Origin: Nephrocerus scutellatus | Taxonomy: Eukaryota; Arthropoda; Insecta; Diptera; Pipunculidae | Direction: 5' to 3' | Assembly (NCBI GenBank): GCA_947095585.1 | Contig: OX352764.1 | Coordinates: 70,017,536 to 70,081,535 of the forward strand | Length of the DNA stretch: 64,000 bases | Shown here: piece after piece, positions 23,706 to 34,429 of the stretch | Layout: the number at the start of each line of letters is the position of its first letter | How positions within the stretch are numbered: position 1 is the stretch's first letter | Position numbers and translations under genes: made by a program | The notes under the pieces: generated by a model | The model's input: the letters and a program-made list of their open reading frames with translations, nothing else | Databases searched by the model: none | Told to the model about the DNA's origin: nothing

Positions 23706-24104
23706 CTCCTGAATTGCTGTTAAGTCAGCATTATATAGGACAGGGTATCGGCTAGCTGCTGCGCAGCTCGAGCTCTATACAGTGAGACTACGTTCCATGA
23801 GAAAATTCTTAAATCGTTTAGCCGTTTTCGTTGCCGTGGTCATCGTCGTTCATCAGTGTATCCGAGGCTGATTTTGGGTTCCGTAATAATAATTTTTTAC
23901 AGGCGAGGTTATTGGCCTCGCGCCAACCTTACTTTTAAGGGACTAGCCCGATCATTCAGCTTTTCCTGCATTGGAGGAAACTTACCAGCGGCCACCACGT
24001 GGAGGTTTGATCGCACATCCACCACTCAGAGATAGTTACGGCCACCTGTAATTCTAGAGCATTCGGTGTTATTCCCCTTATTTCTGCTGATGGCTGACCG
24101 CCTT

Positions 24105-24195
24105 AAAAAAAATTTACCCGATTTTATTTAAACTTTGCACATTGTGTATCCCCGATCAAAGATTTTACACTAAAAATTTTAATTTACTTCTCTTC
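24105..24195 (+). repeat. Module array, right part after the RTE-like insertion
   Basis: Begins AAAAAAAATTTACCCGATTT and ends with GATTTTACACTAAAAATTTT, the family's terminal phrase. Confidence 0.7.
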
Positions 24196-25909
24196 GCATA
24201 AAAACACTACGTACACCACAGGAGGTGAAAATAGACCCCCCACCCAACAGATTTTTTTCACGAAATTAACTAAGGAACCATCTTTAAGTATTTTTCACCT
24301 TAACGGATACACCCTGTATAAGCTTTTTTGTATCTTTATATATTTATGGAATATCTATGGGCTGATATCTACATACTCGTATCCTATAGGAATATTATTT
24401 GTCTTCGATTTCACATTTAAATATATTCTTAAATATTATTGTCTTGTTGTATATGTGTTCGTTTTCGCTTCATTAGATCAAGTTTTGGAAAAAGGGTAAT
24501 TTAGGTAAAATGCTTAAATTTTGGTTGATTTATTTAAAACTATTGAATGAATTTTTCGTTGGTGAATTGTAATTGAATTGAGTAAATCTTAAATATAGGT
24601 AATTGTCTCGCAACAGTACTCGTCCATATGGTGTACCGATGACTGCTCTAAGATATAATTTTTTTACAATTTCTAAAAATTCGTGCAACAATCGGATTCT
24701 ATCAAAGCGGGGCAAATCCTTCATTGGGTCAGTATTTTACAACAAATTAAAAATGTCAAATGATTTATTTGTGGGTTCGGTGCATTTCGCTACAGTTAAG
24801 AATTAAACTTTGAATTTTTTTTTCGTTTTACTTGTTTTTTCCTCAAGTAAACTTGGCTTCTGAAGACCATAGAAGTATTTTTTAATAAAAATTTTATTTA
24901 AAAATAAAAACAAAGCGACTTAAAAATTAAACTGAAACAAAGAATCCATTCTGCCGAGATTGTCATAACATTGTCTATTTAAGTCTATGTTCAAAAGATG
25001 AAAAACTACTTTATTAACGTACTCTTATGTAAGTACTCGTACATCGACTATATCTGCCTGTACCTTCGTTTACACTATCAAATTAATATCTAAATATTCT
25101 TTGAAGACTTCACTACGAGAACACATAAACTAGGTATTAATATGTACTGCATCTATTACTGTAGGAACGAAAATACTATGAAAATGCAGGCGTAGTGCAT
25201 TCATCCAGTAATTTTAATAGCGTACTATGTGAGTAACAGGATTAAGAGTCTTATGGGGTAGGCTATAAATATGCATAATTATTGTTGTAGTAAAATATGC
25301 GGTACATTATAAAAGTTTCCATAAAAACTAATTGCACTCGTTTTTCAACATTTTTGATGAATACCATCAATCTTCCAGAAAATGAATCAAGTCCTGCCTT
25401 CGCCAATAATCTACAGCAATTCTGGTAAAATTGTTGTACCATATATACTTGTGCTAGATGCTGTACATGGTTTTTTTCTTATACATATCTCCTTATTTGC
25501 TACAATAGGTAAACGAGGTATTATTATGCAAAATTTAATTAAAATTTTTATTAAAAGAAGAAGAAGAGTTATGCTAGATAGAAATTTTGTTTTAAAATAA
25601 CTTTTATATTAAATGACAAGGTAATAAAATTTCTTCTGTAATTTATATAAAAGTCAATCACCATAATTACAAAGCAAAGCCGGCCTTCGGTGGCGTCTGT
25701 ACGTTAAACAATACGTGACGAGAATTTTCATTTCATTTTTATTATTATTTTTATTTTGTTTATTATTATTTTATTGATGGTTTCTTTCTTTGGGTCATGG
25801 TTTCGTTACTCGGCTAACATTAGAATACAGAAATTACAGAAATTATAGCGCATTAAAATTAATCTTGCAAAGAAGAACTATTTAATTTTTTTATTATTAA
25901 AAATAATTA
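24196..25909. other. No gene recognised
   Basis: AT-rich. A minus-strand open stretch at 24530-24724 (RIRLLHEFLEIVKKLYL, AVIGTPYGRVLLRDNYL) has protein-like composition, but I cannot place it and see no supporting splice structure. Confidence 0.4.
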
Positions 25910-26088
25910 TAATAATATATGGCGCGACAGACCGAAGCGGTCCAAGCCTAGCTTCTCGCTTTCCGTGACAATTATTACTGTCGGACGTTTTCAGACAACG
26001 AAAAAGATTTTTGGTGTTTTTCTGGTATTCAAACTTCAGTCCTCACGCTTAGCAGTCCATTCCCCCAACCACTAGAGCCACGACCCCA
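25910..26088 (-). mobile_element. tRNA-derived SINE, diverged, internally deleted
   Basis: Starts at the tail (AATAATATATGGCGCGACAG, then ACCGAAGCGGTCCAAGCCTA), keeps the TTTCCGTGACAATTATTACT and TTTTTGGTGTTTTTCTGGTA body and ends with the head (ACTAGAGCCACGACCCC). About 80 bp of the middle are missing relative to the 54996-55280 copy. Confidence 0.8.
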
Positions 26089-26700
26089 ATTTAATTAACG
26101 CCCGAACCCTCACGCTTATAACATTCATTATACTCATTCCCATGTTGTTATACTACATCTATAAAACTTCCTATTCAGAATAACACACATACGGAATCTA
26201 GACACACAGTAAATCGGCACAGGATCTGACTGGTTGTAGATAATAACTCCAACTACTGGACGTGAGGTGGTTCTGTATGTCAGTTATAAAATTTAACTTT
26301 CAATAATGCAGTTAACATAAGAACTAGCTACATTTTTTAGCGGTTATGCGACGTCTGCCGGGTTCGAAAAAAATCTCTAGCCGAGCACTGTCAAAATATA
26401 ACGCTATAATAATAACAAAATTGGTGTGTTCTGTTTTCTGATGGAGCTACTTGCAACCGTATCGTATTGGCGTATTGAAAAATCGCCCATTTATGACGGT
26501 ACGAGCGTATCGATCTTGTTGGTATAGTGCGATAGGACTCACCCTTAATGCATGAAGATAAAGTCCTCGGGCTGTTCTGGTCCTTCAGATATCCACTGGT
26601 CTACGCCATTTCAAAGCCTGCACTGCCTATTGCTTTCTGTCTTGAAGGTTATTTATTTAAATATTCGGCTGTTGTTGAAAGAGCAACTTGACTTTGTTAC
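26089..26700. other. No gene recognised
   Basis: Non-coding stretch without a repeat family I can name. Confidence 0.4.
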
Positions 26701-26709
26701 CCTGCTCTT

Positions 26710-26857
26710 ACAATGAAAAACTTTACACTTAAGACTTAAAACTTAAACCTTAGAAGAGTTCGCACAATGAATACAGAAAGTATTAGGTTGTGACAGCAAA
26801 GTTTCAAACCAAAATCCATACAATCCTGTAAGTCTTAAGTATTAAGTTTTTCATTGT
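26710..26857. repeat. 148-bp block with 29-bp imperfect terminal inverted repeats
   Basis: 26710-26738 (starting ACAATGAAAAACTT) is the reverse complement of 26829-26857 (ending AAGTTTTTCATTGT) with two or three mismatches. The size and shape fit a MITE, but no matching target-site duplication was found at the edges. A further AAGTCTTAAGTTTTTCA copy follows at 26871. Confidence 0.7.
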
Positions 26858-26888
26858 GATATAGCCCATAAGTCTTAAGTTTTTCAAT

Positions 26889-27354
26889 CAATTTTTAGTT
26901 AACAATTGTCGTCTCACGCTGATAATTGCAAAACGTGTGACTTCTGGGTCAACTTGTCGCTTTGGTGAATGTTGATTTACAATTCAAACATGTTATTCCT
27001 TACTAGCCCATAAGCAGTCTTAACATCTCTTAATCACTACATAGACACTCTCTCTCTCTTAAGCAAAAACTGTTGTGTTTTATTAAAATGTTTTTCGAGA
27101 CTTAACGGTTGCTTACTGTTAAAAACTTATACATTCCAGTGTTATTTAAGATCTTGTCGCGTTAAAAATGCTGTGTACATTTCGCGTCCATTCTCCTATT
27201 AATGTGATTTTAGGGGATTCAAATAGTCGGGATATTTCCTGGAGAAACTAGATAACTAGAGAGAGACTAGATAACCCAACCAACACTTGGGAAAAGCTTT
27301 ATAGAAGCTTGAAGCATTTGCATAAGCATTGTTCCCAAGAACAATTCATATAAC
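26889..27354. other. No gene recognised
   Basis: Contains a short (CT)n run near 27046-27058. Nothing else recognised. Confidence 0.4.
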
Positions 27355-28065
27355 TGCACTTGTTGTCTCCTGTATAGACGAGAAATGGTCACATCGGAGG
27401 AACTGGTTCGATGAAGAATTTAAGCTACTGACTGAGATTAAGAATGTTGCGGATCGAGCAATGCATGCACGCGAAGAAGAATATATATAATGGAGCTCAG
27501 AAGATATAAAAAAATTCACATGCGGAAGGAAGCAGCCTGGAAGAAGAATCTCCTTCATAAACTCAAACAATACAGAGAGCGAGTACAGCGACAGGCGTTA
27601 AAGTTCTACCAAACAGCCCGCGATATGAGGCAATGTAAGGACAAAGAGCGTAATCTGATCGAGCATTTGGAGTAGTGGGAAGAGCTTTTTCATGAATCGC
27701 TATAATTGCTCATCTAATTATAAAATTGGAGGCTCCTCCAATGACTGACGACTACACTATACTGCCTTCATCAAACAGAGCGATAAACAAGCTAAAAATT
27801 TAATAAGGTCTCTGGATCACATTGCATCCCAGTGAAGCTCATTAAATCCGATTCCGGAGAGACTATAATTATAAAATATACAGGTCTTACAGGGATGTCG
27901 ATATCGTGAAGAGAATTAAGCTAGGTAGGGTTTGGTACCGGCTTTGAGGCTGGTCAATCATATTCCGGAAGGATGGCGTAAACCATTCTATGGATGCCAA
28001 AAGTGAAGATCTTCTGCGAGAGTCCAGGACCAGACCCTGAGCCAAATATGATGATGGTGATGTTT
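27355..28065 (+). mobile_element. RTE-like fragment with large internal deletion
   Basis: 27355-27675 encodes the endonuclease-RT linker: a HWFDEE-like start, then RRYKKIHMRKEAAWKKNLLH and HLE-W-x-ELFHE. 27720-27860 encodes the start of RT (a PPMT-like relic, then RSLDHIASQ for DGIPAE). It then jumps near 27862 straight to the C-terminal tail (GTCGATATCGTGAAGAGAAT) and the 3' end, CCAAATATGATGATGGTGATG-like, at about 28065. All RT catalytic motifs are deleted. The linker shows 61 open codons at 27490-27675. Confidence 0.8.
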
Positions 28066-29310
28066 CAGTAATTTGAACTAAGTAAGCAGTGTGATTCTTT
28101 AGAAAATTTACAACATTTTAAACATTTAAGTTATATATAAATTTAAGCTTTTTGCACTCCTTGTCCATATAAACTTTAACTACGCCGAATCTCATACTCC
28201 TCCGTGAGCGCAATATGCTTTAAAGTACAAAGTTTTCTCTTCACGTATTAATTAATATATAGATTTTTTTAATTTTCTCAATAGATACTTATATAGATAC
28301 CTAAAGATCTCGGTTTTGCGCAATTGACATTTGGAGGCGAATTTTAACGCTAAAATAATGAGACAAAACCCGTGTCCATATACCTGATGGCAATAATGGT
28401 TAGATAGATAGTTTCTTTATTTATAGCAAAAAGCGTTATAACAATTTGGTTACAGTCTGTACAGAGATTTGTTATGATTTAACCTTACTTCTGGAAAAGT
28501 ATATAATTATTATAAAAACTAAATATTTAAATTTGTGGTTTTGTTTATTACACATTTTCTGGAGAAAATTGGCCTCAACGTTAAAAATTAGCATGGGCAA
28601 GAAAACTGAGACAGGCATTGAAGTTGGATATCTAAAGACTCCAATAAGATATTACCTTTATTTAAACACAGTTCCAAAGGCTAGTATTTTTTCAAAAAAT
28701 AACGTCATAAACGAAGTTTCTACCATTAGTATTAATAGAGCAATTTCCGTTAACATGGGTCAGGGTACACCAAAGTATGCTTTTTCTTAAATCCCCGATT
28801 AATCATGTCCATATTGGAGATGGATCCTTACTGTAAAATTATTTTTTTAGAATATACCCAAGAATTCCCAAATTATCCTTGACGAATTAGGGGACACCCT
28901 CGTTTTGATTTAAACCTTGCACCTGTGTATCTCCGATTAGAGAATTTACATGAACAATTTTAATTTTTATGAGTTGGTTTTTTATAACAAACAATGAATA
29001 CTGCAGTATTGTCAATATATTGCTTTACTGCGAACTATAGATAAGAGCTTCTGTTTATACATATGTAAAATAATTGTAAAACAGAGGACATAGTTAAACT
29101 CCATAGTAAAGTTCAGTTCCATCAGTAAACTTTGAACACTTACTGTCGATAATCTTTCCTTCTCAAATGTCCACTGCATTTATTTAAACTGGAACATTGT
29201 CTAGTTGTTGCATTCTGCAAATGTATCGCAATGGTACTATAATTGTTATGCTAGAAAAATATTCCTCCTCATTTGCGTCAACGTTTACTAAAAAAAACAA
29301 TTCAAATGAA
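28066..29310. other. No gene recognised; one module scrap
   Basis: About 28905-28985 is a single degenerate module end (TTTGATTTAAACCTTGCACC, ATCTCCGATTAGAGAATTTA). A 114-codon open stretch at 28446-28790 has no recognisable motif and low-complexity composition; I do not call it a gene. Confidence 0.4.
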
Positions 29311-29405
29311 CTAGAGGAATTACGCTGCGTTGCCCGGCAGCCCCATTCCACTAACCCCCATCCAACTGACCTCCAGCCCACTGACAGCCCGCTCACTGAC
29401 AAACC
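29311..29405. mobile_element. C-rich repeat element fragment
   Basis: GCTGCGTTGCCCGGCAGCCC, then CCACTAACCCCCATCCAACT and CCAGCCCACTGACAGCCC. Same core as 6470-6560. Confidence 0.5.
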
Positions 29406-29689
29406 GGATCTATACTTATATTACAAAAAGGTAATGTTAGTTTGTGTGTAGGAGGTAATTTTTGGAACTACTGGACCGATTTAAAAAATGCTTCCACTTT
29501 ATTTATTTCTTAAAATGGACTTTTAGCGTGTACATAGGCTATATATTATCCTATTTAATAAAAGGGGCCTTTTGTGGCGACCAATTTTTTAACTTAACAA
29601 CGAAAAAACGGATCCCCATTATAATGACTGTGTGCTGTGTGCTGCGCTGCTTTTAGTGTTTTGTTTTGTACGAACATCGCGCCTATAGC

Positions 29690-29985
29690 AGCATTATAAC
29701 GACATAAGACAGCCGATTGAGCTGAAACTTTCACAGAATATGCATCTTAACAAAATCTCGGTAAACCACATAGTTGGAATACGATCGAGGTGGCGTTTTG
29801 CTTAGGTTCAGGTAATAGTACACCACTTCCGTGGTAGTGATGGAAAGGCGGGTACTCATGTGTGCGTGTAGCGGAGCGCCCTGGAAAAGCTAGTTTTAAA
29901 ATAAAAATGAGCCAAATCGGTACAGCCGTTCTCAGGTGATTCGTTTTCCAACGAACAAAATTTAATTTTTATTCATATAGATATT
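29690..29985. mobile_element. Repeat element tail (GATTGAGCTGAAACTTTC family)
   Basis: GATTGAGCTGAAACTTTCAC, AAATCTCGGTAAACCACATA, GTGTGCGTGTAGCGGAGCGC and the end CAACGAACAAAATTTAATTT. The first two phrases recur at 33895-33955, and the GCGGAGCGCCC phrase at 17885-17905 (GCGAAGCGCCC). Dispersed non-coding family, probably Helitron-derived by its style, but unproven. Confidence 0.45.
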
Positions 29986-29999
29986 TTAAACACGAATTT

Positions 30000-30396
30000 T
30001 TATCGTTATCGATTTATATTTTAACCACGGCGTTACCCGGGACCCGCCGACCGACACGACGAAGACACCGTTTAGACCCACCAAAAGCTAAAATAACAGG
30101 CGTTGTCTGGCTGCTCCTCACACCCTACTGACACAACCAAACTAACCGTTCCCCCACTGAAACCACCACACACCATTGAACCCCACTGCCACCTATCCGG
30201 CACTGACCCAAAACTGTAACCTATTATCGCGAGTTCATACACAAATCCCATTGAAAACGGCATTTTTTCAGTTTTTCCCGAATTTTCTAAGTTTTTTCGA
30301 ATTTTTCAAGTTTTTAATTTTCCAATTTTCCAGGTTCCTATCACAATCCCCGGACTATTACGAAAACTTTTTTTTTAAAAAATGGAACAAATCGGT
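30000..30396. mobile_element. C-rich repeat element, fuller copy
   Basis: Core at 30025-30200 (ACCACGGCGTTACCCGGGAC, then C-rich ACCC/CACT runs) followed by an AT-rich tail with TTTTTCCCGAATTTTC at about 30272 and ATTACGAAAAC at 30357. Parallels 6470-6770. It ends at or inside the perfect hairpin that follows. Confidence 0.5.
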
Positions 30397-30456
30397 CTAC
30401 CAGTTTAGCTGTGCAAAGGTTGTCTGGCTGTTACCTTTGCACAGCTAAACTGGTAG
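30397..30456. repeat. Perfect hairpin, 24-bp arms, 12-bp loop
   Basis: 30397-30420 (CTACCAGTTTAGCTG...) and 30433-30456 are exact reverse complements, with the loop TGTCTGGCTGTT between them. It is not a rho-independent terminator, which would not be expected in an animal genome. Confidence 0.97.
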
Positions 30457-30485
30457 AGTTACATTCACATTTATATTATTAGTAT

Positions 30486-30976
30486 TGTTACGAAAAGTAG
30501 TTAGTAGCGCATATAATAGAATTAGAATCCTAAGATAAATCCCAATGTAAATACTGCATACTAAATAAGCACTTTCATGTTGCATACTTTTAGGCCCTAA
30601 GACTATTAGATTATTTGAAATGTAACCGCCTGCAATTGTGTAGTCTATTTTTAGAAGATGACTCATTGCCTATAAGTATCGTTAGTTGTAAATAAGGAAA
30701 TAAGGCTACAATTTTCGGGATATTTCTGTCTACAATATTGGAAGTTTCGGGAAGCTTTTGATTGAGTATAAAAAGAGGCGTTAGGCCGAAGTAAGATTAT
30801 GAGTTGATTGGAATTTAACCATTGCAGTTGTAAACGTTCTTGCAAAGCGATTAAGCTTCCTAAGAGAATTATTGTAAAGTACAAGTACATTAAGTTGTTA
30901 TTTGTAAATTAATTAACTTGTGTTGTGTTTTATTTGCAAAATCCTTTACGAACTCGAAAGCCTGAATTTCGTAACA
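30486..30976 (+). mobile_element. Solo LTR with 4-bp target-site duplication
   Basis: 491 bp beginning TGTTACGA and ending TCGTAACA, so the ends are short inverted repeats in the TG...CA form. It is flanked by GTAT on both sides (30482-30485 and 30977-30980), a 4-bp duplication as made by Ty3/gypsy integrases. A TATA-like GAGTATAAAAAGAGGC lies at about 30756. There is no internal retroviral sequence next to it, so it is a solo LTR left by recombination. The exact family is unknown. Confidence 0.92.
30755..30770 (+). promoter_or_regulatory. TATA-like box within the solo LTR
   Basis: GAGTATAAAAAGAGGC in the 3' half of the LTR is where an LTR promoter would sit. Confidence 0.5.
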
Positions 30977-30980
30977 GTAT

Positions 30981-32424
30981 GGAAGTATGGATTTGTTGCA
31001 AAAATTTTATAATTAGAATTAGAAGTTACAACAGAAAACAGTAAAATTTAAAATGATATTTTCAATGCATTGGTATATGTAAAAGAGTACTTTTGATATG
31101 AATTTCGAAATGGGAAAGTACAAATTTTTAAGGTCTAAAATGGTACAGTTGTTTACCTCTTTATACAAATATTAATACGAGTAACTTTACAAATAAAACT
31201 TTGAAAGGTTAAGACGGAATAAATCTCTATCTTTTCAATAGATGAAGTTAGAATGGTAAAAAAATTTAATAATCGTATAATTATATTATTTCTACATATT
31301 TTCTTTTTGATTATAACTAAAGCAACAATGAATATATAACACATACGAGTACATAACAAATGTTAAGTCTGCACAGCAACGGACAATGACCGCTTTCATT
31401 TTTCGTTTGAATCTCTATGTTGACCAAAAGGTTGATCGATCTACCTCTCAAAAAATAATTGACATACTTGCGTTGATGCAATACCTGCCCGAGAATATAT
31501 AAAACGAGGTCCAGTGCGAGTGTCCCAAAAATGGATAAGCGATTTATTCTGACGAATTCAACTTGCAATTGGCTCTGAGCGAACGAAGACACTTGGCGCG
31601 ACGAACGACAACGATGAAAATAACAATGATGACGACGCGGTATTTGAAGGATTGTTCAAAAGAAGAAATTCGTTAAATTTTGCACTTTTTGTTACATTTT
31701 TATGTGTATGCTTGGCTTCCTAAATACAAATTCTTATTTTTATGTCTTTTTGGGTCTCTGGCTGTTTGCGAAAATTACATTCCCATGTGCATGCATGCAT
31801 TGCGTTGTACCTACAAACGACATACAAGTGCTTGACAAAAAAGCAATTTATTTAGAAAGCATATAGTTACACCTCAAAATACTCGTAAAATCTACACATC
31901 GACGCATATGTAGATATCTTTAAATTGTATAGGTATATGTGGTGCTAAAAAATATGTACAGTTATATTTTGTCGTAACAAGTTTTTAAGCTTTCAAATTG
32001 TTTTCTTAAGGTATTTTCCTTTAAAGAATGTACAATTAAAAGAATTGAAAGTACCTGCATGCTTTATACTCGTATAATTAAACAAGGTAGTTGAAGATTA
32101 TTATTACGAACATTTTATACAGACGTTTAAAAGTTAAAAATGTTAAAAACTAGCATATTATTATTGTATTTTTTCTTTATTCACACCTATCTATTGAAAA
32201 CTACCATTTTTTCTTTGGAACTTCTTCTATTTTTTTTACTTTACTTTATTTTTATTTTCATATTTTGGATAACGAACACTTTATGCCAACGAATATAATA
32301 GTAAACGTATTAAATATTGATAAAACGGCTTATCATATATGCGACAATACTGCCATACACGTGTTCAAACAATTAGCTAATACATCATACAGCGATTAAA
32401 ATGTGTAATTTATTGAAATACTAG
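30981..32424. other. No gene recognised
   Basis: AT-rich. GAGAATATATAAAACGAGG at about 31492 resembles a core promoter TATA box, but no convincing coding exon follows; a 20-codon ORF starting at about 31609 has no recognisable sequence. Confidence 0.4.
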
Positions 32425-33115
32425 CTGATTACCCTGCGTGGCCCAGTTATTTATTCATTCCAATCTTCTATTAGGCAGTGGTAGAAAAAAGAATGATATC
32501 TATCTTTAAGGTTAAATTGCAGTTTAAAATTTATTATTCAGCGGCAGATTTCAAAAATCGAAGTCAATTTAACATATCCATAAAACACGGCTACTAATCT
32601 ACCTTTTCCAATTTGAAATAGGGGCGACCATCGACCCCATCCCCCTAGAGCTGTCGTACCATCACGATTCAACTCAGCGACCCCGAAAAATATAAAATCG
32701 ACACTAATATTGGTAACCCCCCCCCCACCCATCCGTTATCGATCCATTCCATTAGAGCTGTCTTACCATCACCATTCTACTCAGCAACCCGACACTAATA
32801 TCGGTCACCCCCCCCCCCCCACAGTTATCGACCCCATCCCACTAGAGTTGTCTTACCATCACCATTCAACTCAGCGACCACGAAAACCATAAAATCAACA
32901 CTAATATCGGTCACCCTCCCCCCCCCCCACCACAGTTATCGACCACATCCCCCTAGAGCTGTCTTACCATCACCATTCAACTCAGCGACCACGAAAACCA
33001 TAAAATCAACACTAATATCGGTCACCCTCCCCCTCAGTTATCGACCCCATCCCCCTAAGTTGTCTTACCATCACCATTCAACTCAGATTTCACAAAAGAC
33101 TCCCCAAAAGACTCT
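32425..33115. repeat. C-rich minisatellite in a repeat element
   Basis: It opens with CTAGCTGATTACCCTGCGTG, the C-rich element start. From about 32620 five units of 90-111 bp follow; the anchor TAGAG begins at 32646, 32753, 32843 and 32954, with a variant at 33056. Units share CTGTCTTACCATCACCATTC and AACTCAGCGACC, and contain poly-C tracts of different lengths (5 to about 14). Confidence 0.9.
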
Positions 33116-33230
33116 CAAAAGACCCCCCAAAGACACCCAGAAGGCATAAATCGGTTGAGAAATTACTTAGTACCCTAAATTCAAAAATGTATCACAATAA
33201 TGTGACCAATAATGTAACTCAAAATTTGGA

Positions 33231-33400
33231 GTAGGGGGTTCGTAGTTTGAATCTTAGGAAACACCAAAAGTATTTTTCACGGTCCCACCTCATGTTTGAC
33301 CAATTTGTGTGCTAAAAAATATACATGCACAACACAAATGGTCGTGAGAAGCAAGGCCTTGGACCGCAACGGTCTGTCGCTCCGAATATTATTATTATTA
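33231..33400 (+). mobile_element. tRNA-derived SINE, 5'-truncated
   Basis: Starts inside the head just before the B-box region (GTAGTTTGAATCTTAGG, a degraded GGTTCGAATCC), continues with CACCAAAAGTATTTTTCACG and ACACAAATGGTCGTGAGAAG, and ends ACCGCAACGGTCTGTCGCTC with an (ATT)n tail. Family as at 50.6 and 55.0 kb. Confidence 0.85.
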
Positions 33401-33404
33401 AAGA

Positions 33405-33790
33405 GTTCGTAATGGATTTTGCAAAAAAAAAACAAGTTAGTTTATTCGCAAGTTACAACACATTATTCACAAATTCACACAGATAATTAAATATTATTTA
33501 CACAAACAACACATATAACACTGGTCTTTCTAGTTGCATGTACTCTGGTACAAATCCAAACGAAAACTCACTATCTGCGACACAGTGCGAGCTATTTATA
33601 CCAAATGGCAGGTCATACCGCGTTTTTATCCGGCTGCTGGCATCCACTATGTTGCTTCTTACTGCAGCATGAACATTGATCGTCCTTCGTGCTCGATCAG
33701 CTACCTTTGGAACTTGCTCGATTAATGGCGCTGCAACCTTGTATCAAGCTCTTACGATTGTCACATAGTATGTTTTGTCATCAGTAGAAT
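33405..33790 (-). mobile_element. LTR-like fragment related to the solo LTR
   Basis: The left edge, TTCGTAATGGATTTTGCAAA, is the reverse complement of the 3' end of the LTR at 30976 (TTTGCAAAATCC, then TTACGAAC). A reverse TATA-like GCTATTTATACC lies at about 33591. The rest is diverged. No target-site duplication seen. Confidence 0.6.
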
Positions 33791-33824
33791 AATGTCCCAC
33801 GACACGTACTTTTTCTTAAAAAAA

Positions 33825-34400
33825 TATATCTATATATATATAAATGAATGTCTGTTGGTTTGTAATACGACACTAAAGCTAAAAACTAGACTGTGGATTG
33901 AGCTGAAACTTTCAAAGAAATGAGTCTTAAGGAAATCTCGGTAAACCACATAGTGCAAATACGATTCGGTAGGTGGCGCACAATAAATAAAAAATAATCG
34001 CGCCACACCTAAACCAATAGGTATATCGAAGTTTGATGGCGCTGGAGTTGAGATGTCATCAAGCTTAAAATACGTCATCACGCCTAAACAACCGGACTTG
34101 TTGAAGCCATATTCACACCATATGTTCGTTTGGTGCTATGATATGTTTATGTTTTTATTTTTAATCGGGTAGGTGGTGCTGGAGCGGAGATATTTATAAA
34201 AATGTGGTTTGGCAATTGGCTTGTTGGTGCAAATTTTTGTTACCTCATCACGACTAAACCAATGGACATGCTAAAGCCATATTCTCACCATGTGTTCCAT
34301 TAGTGCTCCTTAAATTTTATCTCTTTTTTGAGCCCAGTAGGTGGCGCTAGAGTCGAGATATTTTTGAAAAAATGATCGTACATATATATGTAACCTTATC
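33825..34400. mobile_element. Dispersed repeat element (GATTGAGCTGAAACTTTC family)
   Basis: Begins TATATATATAAATGAATGTC, then GATTGAGCTGAAACTTTCAA and AAATCTCGGTAAACCACATA, shared with 29.7 kb. It then repeats a motif GTAGGTGGCGC/GTAGGTGGTGCTGGAG/GTAGGTGGCGCTAGAG three times (about 33950, 34170, 34329) with CACGCCTAAAC-like phrases (three times) between them. Internal repetition of about 180 bp. Probably a Helitron-type non-autonomous element. Confidence 0.5.
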
Positions 34401-34429
34401 ACGCTTAAACCATTAATCATTAAGTTAGA

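Larger units (their letters stand above)
21381..24104 (-). mobile_element. RTE-like non-LTR retrotransposon, longest copy
   Basis: Minus-strand element running from a 5' region near 24104 to a 3' end at 21381 of the form (ATG)n after CCGGGGTTGTAGAGCC. Domains are the endonuclease (23210-23705), RT fingers (22321-22824), RT motif C YADDIDI (about 22020-22050) and the C-terminal WAGHLAR/GRP-x-RW tail (21408-21630). Compared with the fragment at 46.7 kb it lacks a stretch between about 21630 and 21700, and the reading frame is broken several times. It sits within a tandem module array, so the array is older than this insertion. Confidence 0.88.

Noticed and set aside
24530..24724. Minus-strand stretch with RIRLLHEFLEIVKKLYL and AVIGTPYGRVLLRDNYL as an exon
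   Set aside because: Protein-like, but I cannot link it to a family and saw no convincing flanking splice sites.
28446..28790. 114-codon open stretch as a possible gene
   Set aside because: AT-rich composition, no motif, no splice or promoter evidence, and part of it overlaps anonymous repeat-rich DNA.
30397..30456. Hairpin as a microRNA precursor
   Set aside because: Perfect pairing with a 12-base loop and only 24-bp arms is unlike a miRNA hairpin, and no family seed was recognised; kept only as a structural finding.
31492..31680. TATA-like box and short ORF as a gene start
   Set aside because: The 20-codon ORF has no recognisable sequence, no donor site follows, and TATA-like words are frequent in such AT-rich DNA.
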